DNA of 64,000 bases from Kocuria sp. (GTDB lineage: Bacteria; Actinomycetota; Actinomycetes; Actinomycetales; Micrococcaceae), in contig NZ_JAUNTS010000006.1 in NCBI RefSeq assembly GCF_030538595.1, positions 1 through 64,000 on the forward strand. The letters are read 5' to 3'. The notes beneath the pieces were generated by a model. It ran no database searches. It saw nothing but the letters and a program-made list of their open reading frames with translations, and had not been told where the DNA came from. Positions 29,501 through 39,287 of the stretch are shown here, in pieces. The translations under genes were made by a program, and so were the position numbers. The number at the start of each line of letters is the position of its first letter. The stretch's first letter is position 1.

Positions 29501-32500
29501 GAGGTGGGCGGCAAGGCTGGTCACGGAGTCCGCCAGTTGCCCGTAGGTGACCTGGCCCCCGTGATCCGTGACGGCTATCCGACCCGGGGTCATCATCGCC
29601 TGCAGCTCGAAGGCTTCTGGCAAGCTCAGTAGCCGCCGGTTCCGCACGGGCGGATCAGCGGGCTCTTCCAAGCCCAGGGACAAGTCGGTGAGCCTAGCCT
29701 GCGGTCCGCTCAGAATCTGCTGCAGCACTGTTTCAACGGTGTCGGCCAGCAGGGCCACGGTGTCTGAGGTAAACACGTCAGTGGCTCCGACCAGCCGCAA
29801 CGCGGTCGATGATCCGTTGTACTCCGTCCCGCTCCCCTCCGCGTTGTCCACCAGCCAAACTCCGACGTCGAATCTGGCGTTAGCCGTACGAACTTCCAGT
29901 TCTCGGGTAGCCAAGTTCCCGATGTTCGGCACGGGAGCCTGCGCCTCGTAAGACACCAGGGTTTGGAACACGGGGTGTCGCGCGCGGTCGCGGGTGGGGT
30001 GCAGCAACTCCACGACTCGTTCGAAGGGCAGCTGCGCATGTTCTAGCGCGTTTAGAGAACTCGTGCGGATCGCGTCCAGGGTCTGTTCAACCGTAGCTGT
30101 GGGGTCCAGTTGGCACCGGACAGCCATCGTGTTGACGTGATACCCAACGCTGCGCTTGTCATCAGCAAGGTCGTCGCGCATCGCTACGGTGCTACCCAAC
30201 GGGAGGTCGTGGCCGGCACCCAGCATGGACCAGGACACAGCGACGGCGGTGCGCAGCAGCATCAGCGGCGTGACGCCGTGGCGCGCGCAGGCCTGTGCCA
30301 GCTCCCGGCTCAGGTGAGTTCCCAGCTCCCTTATCTCTGTGTGCCCGCGGTAGGTCGGGTGAACTGGTCGGGGGTGATCGAACGGCAAATCGAGTGCCTC
30401 GGGTAGCCCGGATAGTTCCCGGGCCCAGAACGCCTCGTCCCGCTGCGCCTGCACCTCATCGGATGCGACGGCGGAACTGCGCTGAGCACTTGCCTCCCAC
30501 CGTGGCGCTCTGCCCACCACACGGTGGGTGTAGGCCGTTGAAAGATCGGTGAGCAGCGGTTCGATAGATTCTGCGTCGATCGCAATGTGGTGAAAGTTCA
30601 ACAGCAGAATCGAGCGGTGATGCCTTCCCGGCTCTGCGGCGGGCACCGCACCGGATGCCTGGGCGCGCTCGGGGGATTCAACCTGCAGTAACGCTGCCCT
30701 CGCCGGTGCTTGCTGGGTGATGTCCACAGCATGCTGCGGGTCGGTGAACCACTGGCTGATGTGATCCTCCACCGGCCAGGATTCACCGCTACCCCACGGT
30801 GCCCGCATCGAAGATGTCCAGCTGCTCAGTCCGGGAACCTCGTCAACCGTGAGCACCTTGACCCCGGGGGTTCCTCCGGGGAGTTCGGGGTAGATCGTAC
30901 GCAGAATCGGATGATGCTCAAGGACATCCAGCCACGCCGTTTCGAGTGCTGTAGCGTCCACAGGCCCTGTCAGTTCAAGTGCGACAGGAACGTCATAAAC
31001 ATGAGATGGCCCCTCCAATTGGTGGAGGAACCACAGCCGTTGGGCCGCCTCCGAAAGTCCCGAAATCCCGTTGTCGCGGGCAGCGCTCTCGTTGTTTTGC
31101 GCTGTGCCGCTATCGCTGTCGTGGGTCGCGCCGTCGTCGCTGTCGTGGCCAGCGCCATCGTTGTGGCGGGTCGCGCCCTCGTCGTCAACGTGGGTCACGC
31201 CGTCGTCTAGCGCGTTCTGTTCGGTCTGAGCTGCAGCAGCGATGCCCGCAGGTGTGCGTTGCTGCAGAATCTGGGTCAGTCCCACGGAGACCCCCCGATG
31301 CCGAAGCCGCCCCAGCAACCGCATGGCAGTCAGGGAGTGGCCGCCCATGGCGAAGAAGTCGTCGTCAGCCGCCACGGCGCCGCGGCCCAACAGGTCCGCC
31401 ATCTCCGCAGACACGGTGGCCACCAATTGCTGCGACGGTCCGGTTGATGACGCGCCTGCACCTGCATGGGTCAGTGCACCTGGCCCAACCTGGTGGCCCT
31501 GTTCGGCAATCGTCTGCGGTGCAGATGTTGCATCAATTGCCAGTTCTGTCGGTGTACCCTCCGTGGCCAGGTCGGTCACAACATCCAGGTCATCGACTGT
31601 TCCAGCTGCGGTCTCAATGTCCGCGAAGGTGGCCTGCGGGTTGGTATACACCGTTTCTATGACTCTGGTGAGCTCTTCACGCAGCATCTGGGCAACCCCC
31701 GGTGCGATCCGGGAGGGATCATGTTCCAGAATCACCCTCTGGCCATCTCCCGGAGGCACCATGACATTGACGGGATAGTGGGTGCCGCCCGCGCTGTGGA
31801 TGTTGACCACACGCGGCAATTGGGTGCTGTCAAACCGTGCGGCCGGAGCGTTTTCGTAAACCACCAAAGAATCGAAGATGGGCCCGAGCCCAAGGTCGCG
31901 CTCGATCTCCGCCAGGGACGCAGACTCGTAGTCGCTCATACTGGCCTGCTCGGTCTGTAGCCGCGCGAAGCACTGCAGCAGGGCAACGTCCCGGGTGACC
32001 GTGAATCTGGCGGGCAATGTATTGGCAAACAAACCCACCGTGTTTTCGATGCCCGGTAGATCGGTGGGCCGCCCGGAAACTGTCACACCGAAGACAACGT
32101 CGTCGTGCTCTGTGGTTTTACACAAGACCGTGGCCCAGGCCCCCTGCAGCAACGTGTTGGCGGTCAGTCCGTGCTCGCGTGCAAAGCGAGCCATGTTCCC
32201 GGCCATCTCAGGGTCCAATGAGAGAACTGTGCGGACGGGTTCGACGGCGCTCTGCGCGTCCTGTCCTTTGTCGGCCGCAATGTCTGCTTCACACAGCTCC
32301 GTCAGCAGCGTGGGTGCAGTCAACCCGTGAAGTCGTGTCCGCCATGCCCCAAGCACTGAAGTACCCGTTGCAGAGTGCAGTTGGGCCAGATACTCGGAGA
32401 AGGGTGCTGCGTGGGGCAGGTCCCCGCCCTGGTCATGGTAAAAGGCCATCAGGTCACGAACCATCAAGGGCGTAGACCAGCCGTCCGTGACCAGGTGGTG

Positions 32501-35500
32501 GCCACCCAAGACTAGAACCGAGGCTTCCGCGGAAAGTTTGAGGTGGGTGGCTGCGATCAACGGCGCTTGAGCAACATTTACGGCGCGTGTAGCCATGGCC
32601 TTCAAGACGCTGTCTACCGAATATCGTGCAGCCTCAGGAGGCAGCGCAGATAAGTCCACCACTTCCCACGCGATCTGCACATTGCGGGGAATCACTTGGA
32701 CGGGCTCGCCCAGCGTGTCGACGTCGAAAGCGGCTCGGAGCACGGGGTGCCGGGTGAGGACTGCGTTGAATGCTTCCTGTAACCGATCCGGATCGAGCTG
32801 CCCCTGAATCTCCAACGCGGCGGCTAGGACATAAGCATCGTCCGCGCCGTCGGCCAACGCGTGAAAAAGCAAGCCTTCCTGCAATGGCGAAAGCGGCAGA
32901 ACGTCATCGACGCCACCATGACATTGGTCCAAGGCATTGATCTGCTGTTGGTCCAGTTCCAGGAAGGATAAATCGGATGGGCTGGTGCCACCCAGAGTTT
33001 CCGCGCGAGTGGCATGCGTGCTCAGGGCCGACAGGGCTTGCTGGAAACTCTGCTGCAACTGCGCCAGGTCGTGCTCAGAAAAGATCCCGCCCGCGCAACT
33101 CCACTCGACCGTCAGACCCGGATTCGCCCCGGAGGATGGGAACACGTTGACGGTGAGGGGCTCCGTCAAGCGACGGTGGGGAGATTCGATAACTCGGAAC
33201 GCCCGTTCGCTGTCCAAGGCCCAGAAACCGGCGGAGGTTGTGAAGTCGGTGAGGACATTGAGCACGACTTCTGGTTCGGGTAGCGCCTTCAGTTGCTGGC
33301 TCGGCTCTCCGTCGCCTTGCCGCAGCAGACCGTACTGCGTGGTGTCTGTCACTGCGCGGCGGGCCTCTTTGGCAGCCAACAGCAGTGCCGCTGCGGCCGA
33401 ACCCCCCTCCAATACGGATTGCAACGTCTGATCATCGAGTACGCGTCGTCGATCGCCGTCATCCGGACCCTGAACGGGCCGCCCCAGAGCGGGAGAGTTC
33501 ACCTGCACGGGGAACTCAGTTGTAAACCAACCCACCGTTTCAGAGAGGTCAAGGTCGGCGGAAGGCAAATCACGACCGTGGCTTTCCAACGTCACGGGGC
33601 GCACCATGGGCTCGCAGATTCCCCGGTCCCGGTCGAAAAGCGCCAACGACAAGTTCAGTCCTGCCAAGAGCACTTCCTCGGGCCGCATGCGGTAAGCAGC
33701 CGCTAGTTCCTCGGTCAATACACGGGTGGTGTTGGGATCGATCCAACTCAACGCGTGCCGGGCCGTTGCCACGGTGTCAAACTCGGGATCGAGTCGCCTT
33801 GCACCTAGTGGTGCGTCAGGACCATCACTTAGCATTCGGCTCCAAGTCTCAGCGGCTTTCGCTGACCCGCCCCGCTCAACCTGCGCTTGCAGTGCAAGTG
33901 CGGCGGTTCGCCACGATGCACCAACCGGACGTTGTTCCAAAACGATGCCGTGCACAGCAGATTCATAGAAGCGCTGCAAGTCCTGAAGGATGATCCGCCA
34001 GGACACAGCATCGACCGCCAGGTGGTGGATCACCACCAGCAGGCGATCACCGTCAACGTCTTCACCGTGTTGGTGCTCTCCCTGGGACTCCAAACCGGAG
34101 AAGCCCTCACCGGGCAGGATCGTCATCTGGATGACGGTGCCGGCTTCCGGATCGAGCCGACCGGTCAGTTCGTGGGCCCACCGCTCGGCGACGTCCCCGG
34201 CGTCGCCGTCGTGCTCCCCCTTACTTCCCGCAGCATGACCCGGCACAACTCGCTCAGTCGCCCCTTCGTGCTCGGCTGTATCTACCAGCACGTCCCGGGC
34301 CTGCACGGCACCGGCTCGTCTGATGTAGAGCCAAGGACGAGGTTCACCCGAGTCGGTGGAGAGCACCAGGCGCAGAGCATCATGGCGATCCAGCAACGTA
34401 ATCACGGCGTGCTCAAGCGCAGCGCGATCCAGCCGGGTCCCCGTGTGCAGAACCGCCCATTGCGCGTGAGTGCGCAAGGACTCGCGGGTAGGTGCCGCAG
34501 CCAGCTGGGTTTCAACCACTGCAGATACCGGAAAGGAGCCAATGGGCAGATCGGCGTTATACCCATCGTCGTCAGTGACCGATCCCGTTTCCGTGAAAGA
34601 TTCTGTAGCAGCCCTGGTCGAATCCGTGACCTGTGCTGCCGCGCCTTCGTGTGCCAACGGCCGCGCCCGTGCTGCAACACCGGACAGTGGTGTCGCGCCT
34701 AAAAGGTCCTGGGCAGTCACACGCAGACCACGTTGTCTGGCCTGGGCAACCACGGTCAGGGCAGCAATACTGTCCCCACCCTGACTGACAAAGTCGCGAT
34801 CCATGCCGACGGCGCCCGGCAAGGTTGTCCCGGACCGGTTCAGGGTCTCTGTAATGACCTCCGCCAGGATCATCTCCGCCGCGGTTTCCGCTGTTCGCTG
34901 GCTGGGACCGAGATCGGGGGCAGGTAGAGCGGCGCGGTCGACCTTGCCGCCAACGGTGGTGGGCAGTGCCTGGAGGACTGTCACGTGGGCCGGGATCAGG
35001 TATCCAGGGACTTTCTCCGCCAGGTCCGCGCGGATGGATTCTGGGCTGGGTGCGCTGCCCTTGACGGGGACGATGTAGCCCAGAAGCGTCGCATCATGAC
35101 TCTCGCCGGCAATGGTGACGACGGCGGTGGCCACATCCGGAAGGGAATTGAGTGCCCCTTCAACTTCTGCGGGTTCAACCCTTTGACCGCGAATCTCTAC
35201 CTGCTCATCAGCCCGGCCCACGTGGACATATCCAGTTCTAGGTTCCCATCGTGCGAGGTCACCGGTACGGTACAAGCGTTGACCGGGATTAAAGGGATCG
35301 GCCACAAACCGTGTGGCCGTCTCCCCCGGTCCATTGAGGTATCCCCGGGAAAGTTGCGGGCCACCCAGATACAGCTCTCCGATTTCACCGTCCGCCACGG
35401 GATGGAGATCAATGTCGAGGATGAACGCATCGGTTCCGTACAGGGGTCGTCCGATGGTCACTGTCGGCCCTTGAACGCGAGCGGCGATGGCGTCCACGGT

Positions 35501-37948
35501 AGCCTCGGTAGGACCGTACAAGTTCCATGCCTCCTTACCGGAGGCGATTACCGCGCGCCACAGATTCTCTGGCAGTGCTTCCCCGCCGAAAATCAATGTG
35601 GTCGGGGTTCCTTCAGCTTCCAGCAGCCCGAACTCCACCAGAACTGAGGCCAACGACGGAGTGGAGTCCAAGACATCGATCTCGTCCTGACGCAGAGCGC
35701 CCAGGAAGGCCAAGGCGTCACCGGTGATCTCGGCGTCGTAGACGTGAACGGTATGCCCCCCGAAGATCCACGAAAGCTGATCCAAGGCCGCATCGAAAGA
35801 GAACGATGCAGTGTGAGCGACGTTCAGCTGTTGTTTGCCAGCCTTGGCAACGGCCCGGGGGAACAGCTCGTCGAGGTGATGGTTGATCAGATGAGCCAAC
35901 GACCCCCTCGAAATCTGCACCCCCTTGGGCCGCCCCGTGGTCCCGGAGGTGTGCAAAACGTACGCCAAGGTGCCGTCCTCGACCTCCCGGTAGGACGGAT
36001 GGCGGCCTTCTTCCCACGCGATCTCCTCCCAGATAATCCGCGGCGCCAGCGGGCAAGTCTGGGGATCACCTTGCCGATCCGTGATGACGACGACCGGAGC
36101 TGTTTGTTCGGAGGTCTCCCGCCGACGGGCGGTCGGGTGTGCGCGGTCGAGCATCTGAAAGGCACCCCCGGCCAGCAGAGTGGCCAAGGCGCCGAGCACC
36201 ATTTCGTGCCCGCGTGGCAGGTCCAGCAGCACCACATCTTCAGGCCCAACGCCGAGGTCTTGGAGCAGGGCAGCCATGTGCTTGACTTGCCGCAGAACTT
36301 CGGGACCGGTGAGCGACGCGCGGGAATCCACCAGCGTGGCGGCATCCGAACGTGAACTACCGATCCGAGTGATGAGCTCCGCCAGATCATCGGTTCGGCG
36401 GGGCTTGGACCGCTCGACTCCACCCAAGCTGCGGTTAGCCATGCCGGATGCGTTCTTCGTTCCGTCATCGACTGTGGCCAGGGCGTTGATAGGTGCGCTA
36501 CCGCAGGCCCCCGAGCGCCTGGTTCGCATCCGGTCAATCTCGCTCGGCTCTAGGGCAGCGACCCGCCCCAAGGCCGGTAGCGCCGGGTCCATGAGGCCGC
36601 GCAGAAATCGGGTGAAACTTACCAACCGGTCAGCGGCCCTCTGGCGCGAGACCCTAGCAGGATCGGTCTCAAAGCTGAGCTGTAGCCATGTCCTGGGTAC
36701 CCCGGAAACCGAGGTGTCATGGTCGTCGCCCGTGGTCACATCTGGCTCAAGCCTTGGAGTCACCGTGATCCCCAGGTCTTCGGGTGGGCCACCAGCCACG
36801 TTTCGAAGCACCCCGGCGACCCCTGCAAAATCTAGTTCCGGGTTGAACACCTTGATATTCGCCCCCACGCCGTGCAGCAACGCACCAGCACCCGGAACTC
36901 CTAGAGCATGGGGAAGCTCCTCGCCCCGATACCTCTGGTGCTCCCGCATGGACGCCACGGTCGCCGAGACCATGCGTGCCAGATCGGTCAACGTGTCCGC
37001 GGGGTTCACCGCAACCCGCAGCGGCAGAATATTGACCGCCATGCCCGGGGTCTTCAGGGCAGCCGATCCTTGGCGAACCATCATGGGCAATGCCAGGACG
37101 ACGTCGTTGCTTCCCTGCAGCCGGCGAATATACGCGGCGTAACCTGCCAGGAGCGTGTCCACCCATGTGACTCCAGCATCGGCGGCCATCTCCTTGAGCC
37201 GATCGACGTCATCGGCGTCAAGATTCGATGAAATGAACACCGGCCGCGCACCGGGATCCTTGGGGCCCGCGTCACGGGAGCGGGTACTGGGCGGGGGCGT
37301 GAACGTGTCCACCCAGTAGTCGCGATCGCGCCGGTGACTTTCGCTACTTCGGTAGCCCAGGTCTTGCTCCACGAGTTCGCGGACGGCGTGCTGGCCAGAT
37401 TCCGGTAAGGATGCGCCAGAAATTTCTGCACGATAGCGGGCTGCGATACGGCGGGTGAGCATGGCCGCGGAGTAGCCATCAACGATCAGGTGATGGTAGA
37501 GCTGCAACAACCAGACAGTCTGATCATCTAAACGCAGGATGAGGTACTTATGCAGGCAGCGATTCGTCATGGCCGCGCATTGCTCGGCCATGCGGGTGCG
37601 TTCGTCGTCGACGATGGCGTGGGCAAACGCGTATGAATCAGCGGCTTCAGATAGGTTCCGGATTTCGGGGTCGGCCACGGGCTCGTGCGCCACGCGCTGC
37701 TCGGGGCCATTATGGCCCTCGCGAAACCGCAGGCGCAGGGTCTCGGTCTCCTCAACCGTTGCCCGAACGGCACGCGCCAACGCAGCTGTGTCCACCCGAC
37801 CCGCGCCGATTTCGACCACCTCTCCGACCACGTAGAAGGGAGATGCTTGCTCTAGCCGCTGTGCATTCCAGATGCCCAGTTGCGCTCCCGACAAGGGGAA
37901 CCACTCACCTACTGTGCTGGCGGCCATCGTTGGCATCGTCTCCGTCAT
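23465..37948 (-). CDS. Siderophore nonribosomal peptide synthetase, C-A-T-E/C-T/C-A-T/C-A-T-TE
   Basis: This 4827-residue assembly line has the following order. C1 (HHLIVDG near residue 153) accepts DHB. A1 (core near 670) is followed by T1 (GGDSIAAL near 1058) and an epimerase E ([10 protein letters not shown] near 1308). C2 (HHLVTDGWS near 1818) goes directly into T2 (MGGHSLTAM near 2201) with no A domain. C3 (HHIAIDAES near 2453), A2 and T3 form module three. C4 (HHLLTDAWS near 3544), A3, T4 and a thioesterase (GYSFGG near 4613, His in FTHSGL near 4777) form the last module. Specificity residues read by eye are D-A-D-D-I-G-L-V-D for A1 (unclear, polar or basic), D-I-L-Q-L-G-V-I-W for A2 (Gly) and D-M-E-N-M-G-L-I-N for A3 (hydroxyornithine type). 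ATG 37948 has GGAAGGAAAG upstream. The C-terminal tail is repeat-encoded. Confidence 0.95.
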   Translation of the reverse strand: MTETMPTMAASTVGEWFPLSGAQLGIWNAQRLEQASPFYVVGEVVEIGAGRVDTAALARAVRATVEETETLRLRFREGHNGPEQRVAHEPVADPEIRNLSEAADSYAFAHAIVDDERTRMAEQCAAMTNRCLHKYLILRLDDQTVWLLQLYHHLIVDGYSAAMLTRRIAARYRAEISGASLPESGQHAVRELVEQDLGYRSSESHRRDRDYWVDTFTPPPSTRSRDAGPKDPGARPVFISSNLDADDVDRLKEMAADAGVTWVDTLLAGYAAYIRRLQGSNDVVLALPMMVRQGSAALKTPGMAVNILPLRVAVNPADTLTDLARMVSATVASMREHQRYRGEELPHALGVPGAGALLHGVGANIKVFNPELDFAGVAGVLRNVAGGPPEDLGITVTPRLEPDVTTGDDHDTSVSGVPRTWLQLSFETDPARVSRQRAADRLVSFTRFLRGLMDPALPALGRVAALEPSEIDRMRTRRSGACGSAPINALATVDDGTKNASGMANRSLGGVERSKPRRTDDLAELITRIGSSRSDAATLVDSRASLTGPEVLRQVKHMAALLQDLGVGPEDVVLLDLPRGHEMVLGALATLLAGGAFQMLDRAHPTARRRETSEQTAPVVVITDRQGDPQTCPLAPRIIWEEIAWEEGRHPSYREVEDGTLAYVLHTSGTTGRPKGVQISRGSLAHLINHHLDELFPRAVAKAGKQQLNVAHTASFSFDAALDQLSWIFGGHTVHVYDAEITGDALAFLGALRQDEIDVLDSTPSLASVLVEFGLLEAEGTPTTLIFGGEALPENLWRAVIASGKEAWNLYGPTEATVDAIAARVQGPTVTIGRPLYGTDAFILDIDLHPVADGEIGELYLGGPQLSRGYLNGPGETATRFVADPFNPGQRLYRTGDLARWEPRTGYVHVGRADEQVEIRGQRVEPAEVEGALNSLPDVATAVVTIAGESHDATLLGYIVPVKGSAPSPESIRADLAEKVPGYLIPAHVTVLQALPTTVGGKVDRAALPAPDLGPSQRTAETAAEMILAEVITETLNRSGTTLPGAVGMDRDFVSQGGDSIAALTVVAQARQRGLRVTAQDLLGATPLSGVAARARPLAHEGAAAQVTDSTRAATESFTETGSVTDDDGYNADLPIGSFPVSAVVETQLAAAPTRESLRTHAQWAVLHTGTRLDRAALEHAVITLLDRHDALRLVLSTDSGEPRPWLYIRRAGAVQARDVLVDTAEHEGATERVVPGHAAGSKGEHDGDAGDVAERWAHELTGRLDPEAGTVIQMTILPGEGFSGLESQGEHQHGEDVDGDRLLVVIHHLAVDAVSWRIILQDLQRFYESAVHGIVLEQRPVGASWRTAALALQAQVERGGSAKAAETWSRMLSDGPDAPLGARRLDPEFDTVATARHALSWIDPNTTRVLTEELAAAYRMRPEEVLLAGLNLSLALFDRDRGICEPMVRPVTLESHGRDLPSADLDLSETVGWFTTEFPVQVNSPALGRPVQGPDDGDRRRVLDDQTLQSVLEGGSAAAALLLAAKEARRAVTDTTQYGLLRQGDGEPSQQLKALPEPEVVLNVLTDFTTSAGFWALDSERAFRVIESPHRRLTEPLTVNVFPSSGANPGLTVEWSCAGGIFSEHDLAQLQQSFQQALSALSTHATRAETLGGTSPSDLSFLELDQQQINALDQCHGGVDDVLPLSPLQEGLLFHALADGADDAYVLAAALEIQGQLDPDRLQEAFNAVLTRHPVLRAAFDVDTLGEPVQVIPRNVQIAWEVVDLSALPPEAARYSVDSVLKAMATRAVNVAQAPLIAATHLKLSAEASVLVLGGHHLVTDGWSTPLMVRDLMAFYHDQGGDLPHAAPFSEYLAQLHSATGTSVLGAWRTRLHGLTAPTLLTELCEADIAADKGQDAQSAVEPVRTVLSLDPEMAGNMARFAREHGLTANTLLQGAWATVLCKTTEHDDVVFGVTVSGRPTDLPGIENTVGLFANTLPARFTVTRDVALLQCFARLQTEQASMSDYESASLAEIERDLGLGPIFDSLVVYENAPAARFDSTQLPRVVNIHSAGGTHYPVNVMVPPGDGQRVILEHDPSRIAPGVAQMLREELTRVIETVYTNPQATFADIETAAGTVDDLDVVTDLATEGTPTELAIDATSAPQTIAEQGHQVGPGALTHAGAGASSTGPSQQLVATVSAEMADLLGRGAVAADDDFFAMGGHSLTAMRLLGRLRHRGVSVGLTQILQQRTPAGIAAAAQTEQNALDDGVTHVDDEGATRHNDGAGHDSDDGATHDSDSGTAQNNESAARDNGISGLSEAAQRLWFLHQLEGPSHVYDVPVALELTGPVDATALETAWLDVLEHHPILRTIYPELPGGTPGVKVLTVDEVPGLSSWTSSMRAPWGSGESWPVEDHISQWFTDPQHAVDITQQAPARAALLQVESPERAQASGAVPAAEPGRHHRSILLLNFHHIAIDAESIEPLLTDLSTAYTHRVVGRAPRWEASAQRSSAVASDEVQAQRDEAFWARELSGLPEALDLPFDHPRPVHPTYRGHTEIRELGTHLSRELAQACARHGVTPLMLLRTAVAVSWSMLGAGHDLPLGSTVAMRDDLADDKRSVGYHVNTMAVRCQLDPTATVEQTLDAIRTSSLNALEHAQLPFERVVELLHPTRDRARHPVFQTLVSYEAQAPVPNIGNLATRELEVRTANARFDVGVWLVDNAEGSGTEYNGSSTALRLVGATDVFTSDTVALLADTVETVLQQILSGPQARLTDLSLGLEEPADPPVRNRRLLSLPEAFELQAMMTPGRIAVTDHGGQVTYGQLADSVTSLAAHLASHGVGEGSIVAVAAPRDRTLPLSLLAIQRLGAVYLPLDLDHPASRLSVIVQDGQPDCLLTTCSLREQLPVQGTPIVLIEDAWNQRVAPHLAPVPRADDGLAYILHTSGSTGRPKGVMVTRANLAAFLHSAIELGWVRAEESLVAVTTASFDIAGLELFAPLLVGATVHIADRGTVLDPQLLLEQLTLAKASVLQATPTLWRGLLEAALRSGSPALTGVRALIGGEAVPNDLAVGMTEHCAQVHNVYGPTEVTIWATTAGVTGTGPVSIGAPWTDVRVRVLDEALRAVPDGVAGELYLGGAQVARGYLGQPGLSAARFVADPQRAGQRMYRTGDLVVRRNGMLYFLRRADDQVKVRGHRVELGEVETALRNVDGVSQAAAVVRQDAQGTARLLAYIVLAEDRRGRGDPEHGPGDGSSDAAAQVAISEVATAGEVGRVQEHVARSLPEYMMPSVITAVDAIPLTANGKVDRAALPEAHIPTGSGRAPATRAEQAMCEVIVELLALDTVSPDDDFFALGGDSIMSVRLVAMARERGLELSVAQVFAHPKLASLAAAAESTGEEVGEDTQPSGDARASEGVEVTDQLAQVLDELAPNWVEVLPVTPLQEGMYLQSVLDRANGSDAYVVQHRFGLEAPVDVQALRRACDALYTRHPMLRAGFTHRGSGTPIQFLLDVHPMPWTQREVQDQAELDAQAKASFERGIDPQRPPLINAFLGVLPDGTGELIITQHHLLTDAWSQSVLFEELFQLFLMHRSDPSVEHPRAANATGPGAAQATTEALRPPLPPAPDFKRYLRHLDGASETDGLEAWRGYLAELDQPTLIAPQTALVHPVPSMLERELSEQTESGLKSVAASLGVSRATLVHLAWGLVLKELTGNDDVVFGTTVSGRDPEVSGVEDMVGLTLNTVPFRVNSRPHQLIAELVTTTFRHQGALTAHHAVGLGKIQRTLGMTPLFDTLVVYRNTPRDAQARGELFRRAGVTHAHAIDATHYGLVLDVDPGDGSGPGRIAVEYHQERIATQYASEVLSRLNRVLEQLATVDPATTPVAAVHGTAVGPPVGAVTPHANTALEPARRPVPAAGQPGGDVDMLLRQLAADLPHATSLVGPDFSLTASELEQRVDRMARILADRKLGAGDVVGICLPRTADHVVAIFAVMRTGAAYLPLEAGQPATRSAQLLDDAGAAGLVTTARIAASLPQSATGPRAVVDLEDAEIQAILDGRSSAPLVDEEAVSGPVDSDQPAYVIYTSGSTGMPKGVLVGHRGLTSMYHNHVEEIFDPLVDRLQRSVRVAHTVNFAFDMSWEELFWMLRGHEVHVIDEDLRINPVALVKHYHRVGIDVLNVTPSYARELVAVELLEGPGRPSLVMLGGEAVPQELWTLLRDRPDVDGYDLYGPTEFTINAFGSPVTGNVRPCLGKPVRNAQARILDSGLRPVPVGAAGELYLSGDGLAHGYVGRPGITAAAFVADPDQSGARMYRTGDLVRREADDVVTYLGRVDRQLKVRGMRVEPGETEAAAAALDGVSACAVDVRGGTGAGHSGSRLVAWVLPEDGAEPDPGWIRARLRESLASHQVPSRVELVDEFPLTPNGKLDRSALSATAGHNERTRAPKPGLESSWCSLVEELLELEAGTVDPELSFLDLGGDSLTAMRASGLASQRHGIDVSAVDLLAGKTLAELVTTRAETATHAESAAQLASATSWASAPQAESAAQPAQAAWGHEPVLRLRKGTGEPLVCIHPGGGFAWPFLPLATRLPGSRPIVGLQLPDNPLDADVRPYTMAAAAREYAATIRSIQPHGPYHLLGYSFGGTMAHHIAALFREEGDDVAFLGILDAEPAGHRRRWTGEPPTEHNDDQGEPVAHAGLQLSTAEVTELAGLVEGLHERSPELIEQLGKNLQRCTELLATSEPCAFDGHVTLVVADDIPAPSPDAQGESSGRGVVARPGHASWAPERHWRQYHGDALTVHHIPFTHSGLAAPAGWDRIAALLAGTPAVGTSTPPRKTPPRSWFRSPRGTSKRPKP
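31067..31207 (-). repeat. 24-nt degenerate tandem repeat in the NRPS T2-C3 linker
   Basis: About six units of 24 nt (8 residues; the first has 7) encode an acidic, His/Asn-rich linker at residues 2248-2294. Units read like [39 protein letters not shown] and ESAARDNG. The repeat separates the A-less C-T didomain from the glycine module and is presumably a flexible tether. Confidence 0.8.
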
Positions 37949-37982
37949 GCTTTCCTTCCACGTCACAAGACCTGAACCTGAA

Positions 37983-38001
37983 TTAGGTTAGGCTAACCTG
38001 T
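37983..38001. promoter_or_regulatory. IdeR/DmdR-type iron box (17/19)
   Basis: TTAGGTTAGGCTAACCTGT matches TWAGGTWAGSCTWACCTWA at 17 of 19 positions, with a perfect inner palindrome AGGTTAG/CTAACCT. It sits 34 nt upstream of the NRPS start and 54 nt upstream of the aryl carrier gene, between the divergent units. Confidence 0.88.
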
Positions 38002-38055
38002 GTTAATTGACGAAATCGAATGACGCCGGCGAGTTTCCGGCGGAGATGAGGGACG

Positions 38056-38274
38056 ATGCCGGAAATCCTCGAGAAGTTGCAACGCGATGTGGCCGACGCG
38101 CTGGGAGTGACCCCCACGGAGGTCGATACTCACGCCGACTTGATGGAGCTGGGGTTGGACTCAGTGCGCATCATGGGTCTGGTCGAACAAATTCTGGCCG
38201 CTGGCCACGACGTCGACTATGCCGATCTGGCGTCCAACCCACGCCTGGCTTCTTGGGCGCACCTGCTGGACTAA
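38056..38274 (+). CDS. Free-standing aryl carrier protein
   Basis: This 72-residue carrier protein has the phosphopantetheine Ser in MELGLDSVRIMGLVEQ, which matches the carrier domain of EntB/DhbB (GLDSVR) more than a peptidyl carrier domain (GGDS/GGHS). It should hold 2,3-dihydroxybenzoate loaded by DhbE and donate it to C1 of the NRPS. This is the domain missing from the isochorismatase at 19876-20532. GAGGGACG precedes ATG 38056. It is followed 103 nt later by a small ORF and dhbA on the same strand. Confidence 0.9.
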   Translation: MPEILEKLQRDVADALGVTPTEVDTHADLMELGLDSVRIMGLVEQILAAGHDVDYADLASNPRLASWAHLLD

Positions 38275-38377
38275 TCGGAACGAATCCGCACTACCCGGCG
38301 GTGTTGAACCTCAGCCATGGCGGGGTCGAGTCGCTCACAGCAGCTCCGCCGTCGTATTCATTTCGGAGGAAACTCGC

Positions 38378-38428
38378 ATGATCCAATTGCGCAACCCGCT
38401 GCCCACTACAGTCCCGGAGCTCTCATGA
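38378..38428 (+). CDS. Possible 16-residue peptide coupled to dhbA
   Basis: The ORF encodes MIQLRNPLPTTVPELS. It has the strongest Shine-Dalgarno of the area (GGAGGA, 38365-38370) 7 nt before its ATG. Its stop overlaps the dhbA ATG as ATGA. It may serve as a translational lead-in or leader for dhbA, or be a real small peptide. I recognise no family. Nothing but position and ribosome-binding site supports it. Confidence 0.45.
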   Translation: MIQLRNPLPTTVPELS

Positions 38429-39192
38429 CGTCCCGGCCCATCGTGGTGGTCACGGGGGCAGAGGGTGGCATTGGTCGAGCCGCGGCCAACCACATGGCCG
38501 ACATACGTAGCGCTGCGGGCGACTCAAAGTTCACTGTCGTCAGAGCGGACCTCGGTGAAGTTGCGGGCCCCCAGACCCACCCACTAGATGTCACCGACTC
38601 CGCGGCCTGCAGCGCACTGTTCGAAGACATCGCAAGATTAGGCCCGCTCCGAGCCGTGGTCCACACAGCCGGGACACTCATCAGTGGTCCAGCAATGTCG
38701 GCCGATCCAGCAGAAATCGAGCGCGTCATTCGCGTGAATCTGCTGGGAACCGCGCACGTTCTCACCGCTGCCGCGCGAGTCATGGTGGCTCAGGACCCTG
38801 TTGGTGCCGATCGGGCTCGCTGCCTCCTGACGGTCGCCTCAAACTCCGCGCGTCGCCCGAGGTCCGGCCTGGCCGCCTACTCGGCCACAAAGGCTGCCGC
38901 ATCCCAATTCACCCGCAGCCTGGGCTTGGAGCTTGGTGACAACGGAATCCGCTGCATGGTGGTTTCCCCCGGAACCACAGACACCCCGATGCTTCGGGCC
39001 ATGTGGGAGGGCGAGGACCACCGGGACCAAACTGTGGCGGGAAACCTTGCCACCTACCAGCCCGGCATCCCGCTACAACGCATCGCCGCTCCGGAGGACA
39101 TAGCACCGCTCATTGGCTTTCTCCTCTCTGAGGGGGCTGCGCACATGACGCTGGGCGACATCGCCGTCGACGGTGGCGCCAGCCAGTCCTAA
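38425..39192 (+). CDS. dhbA: 2,3-dihydro-2,3-dihydroxybenzoate dehydrogenase
   Basis: This 255-residue short-chain dehydrogenase oxidises the isochorismatase product to 2,3-dihydroxybenzoate with NAD. VVTGAEGGIGRAAA is the nucleotide motif, the catalytic Ser is in LTVASNSAR, and Tyr/Lys are in AAYSATKAA. HPLDVTDSAA and SPGTTDTPML fit EntA/DhbA. ATG 38425 is chosen for its overlap with the small upstream ORF, GGAG 6 nt upstream, and the start of the Rossmann fold; a longer frame gives a non-conserved extension. It is convergent with ettA across palindrome copy 3. Confidence 0.94.
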   Translation: MTSRPIVVVTGAEGGIGRAAANHMADIRSAAGDSKFTVVRADLGEVAGPQTHPLDVTDSAACSALFEDIARLGPLRAVVHTAGTLISGPAMSADPAEIERVIRVNLLGTAHVLTAAARVMVAQDPVGADRARCLLTVASNSARRPRSGLAAYSATKAAASQFTRSLGLELGDNGIRCMVVSPGTTDTPMLRAMWEGEDHRDQTVAGNLATYQPGIPLQRIAAPEDIAPLIGFLLSEGAAHMTLGDIAVDGGASQS

Positions 39193-39198
39193 CCCCCG

Positions 39199-39274
39199 CA
39201 ACTCCGCCGAGATCATGGTTTTGGTCGCTTTGAGGGCTCCGAAAGCGACCAAAACCATGATCTCGGCGGAGTTG
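39199..39274. repeat. Island palindrome, copy 3 (perfect 33-bp arms)
   Basis: The arms 39199-39231 and 39242-39274 are exact reverse complements around a 10-nt loop. The core AACTCCGCCGAGATCATGG is shared with copies 1 and 2. Differences from copy 2 occur symmetrically in both arms (GTTTCGG to GTTTTGG with matching CCGAAAC to CCAAAAC). The element lies between convergent dhbA and ettA and marks the right border of the siderophore island. Confidence 0.92.
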
Positions 39275-39287
39275 AATAGGGGGCAGG

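Noticed and set aside
38317-38424. Longer N-terminus for dhbA
   Set aside because: The extra residues are not conserved and lack a start with a good ribosome site. ATG 38425 begins the Rossmann fold.
7435-39274. CRISPR-like array from the repeated palindromes
   Set aside because: The three copies are 16 kb apart and differ in loops. There are no spacers and no cas genes.
7435-39274. Insertion sequence or transposon carrying the siderophore genes
   Set aside because: No transposase, integrase or target-site duplication is visible. The palindromes are not terminal inverted repeats of a known element as far as I can judge.
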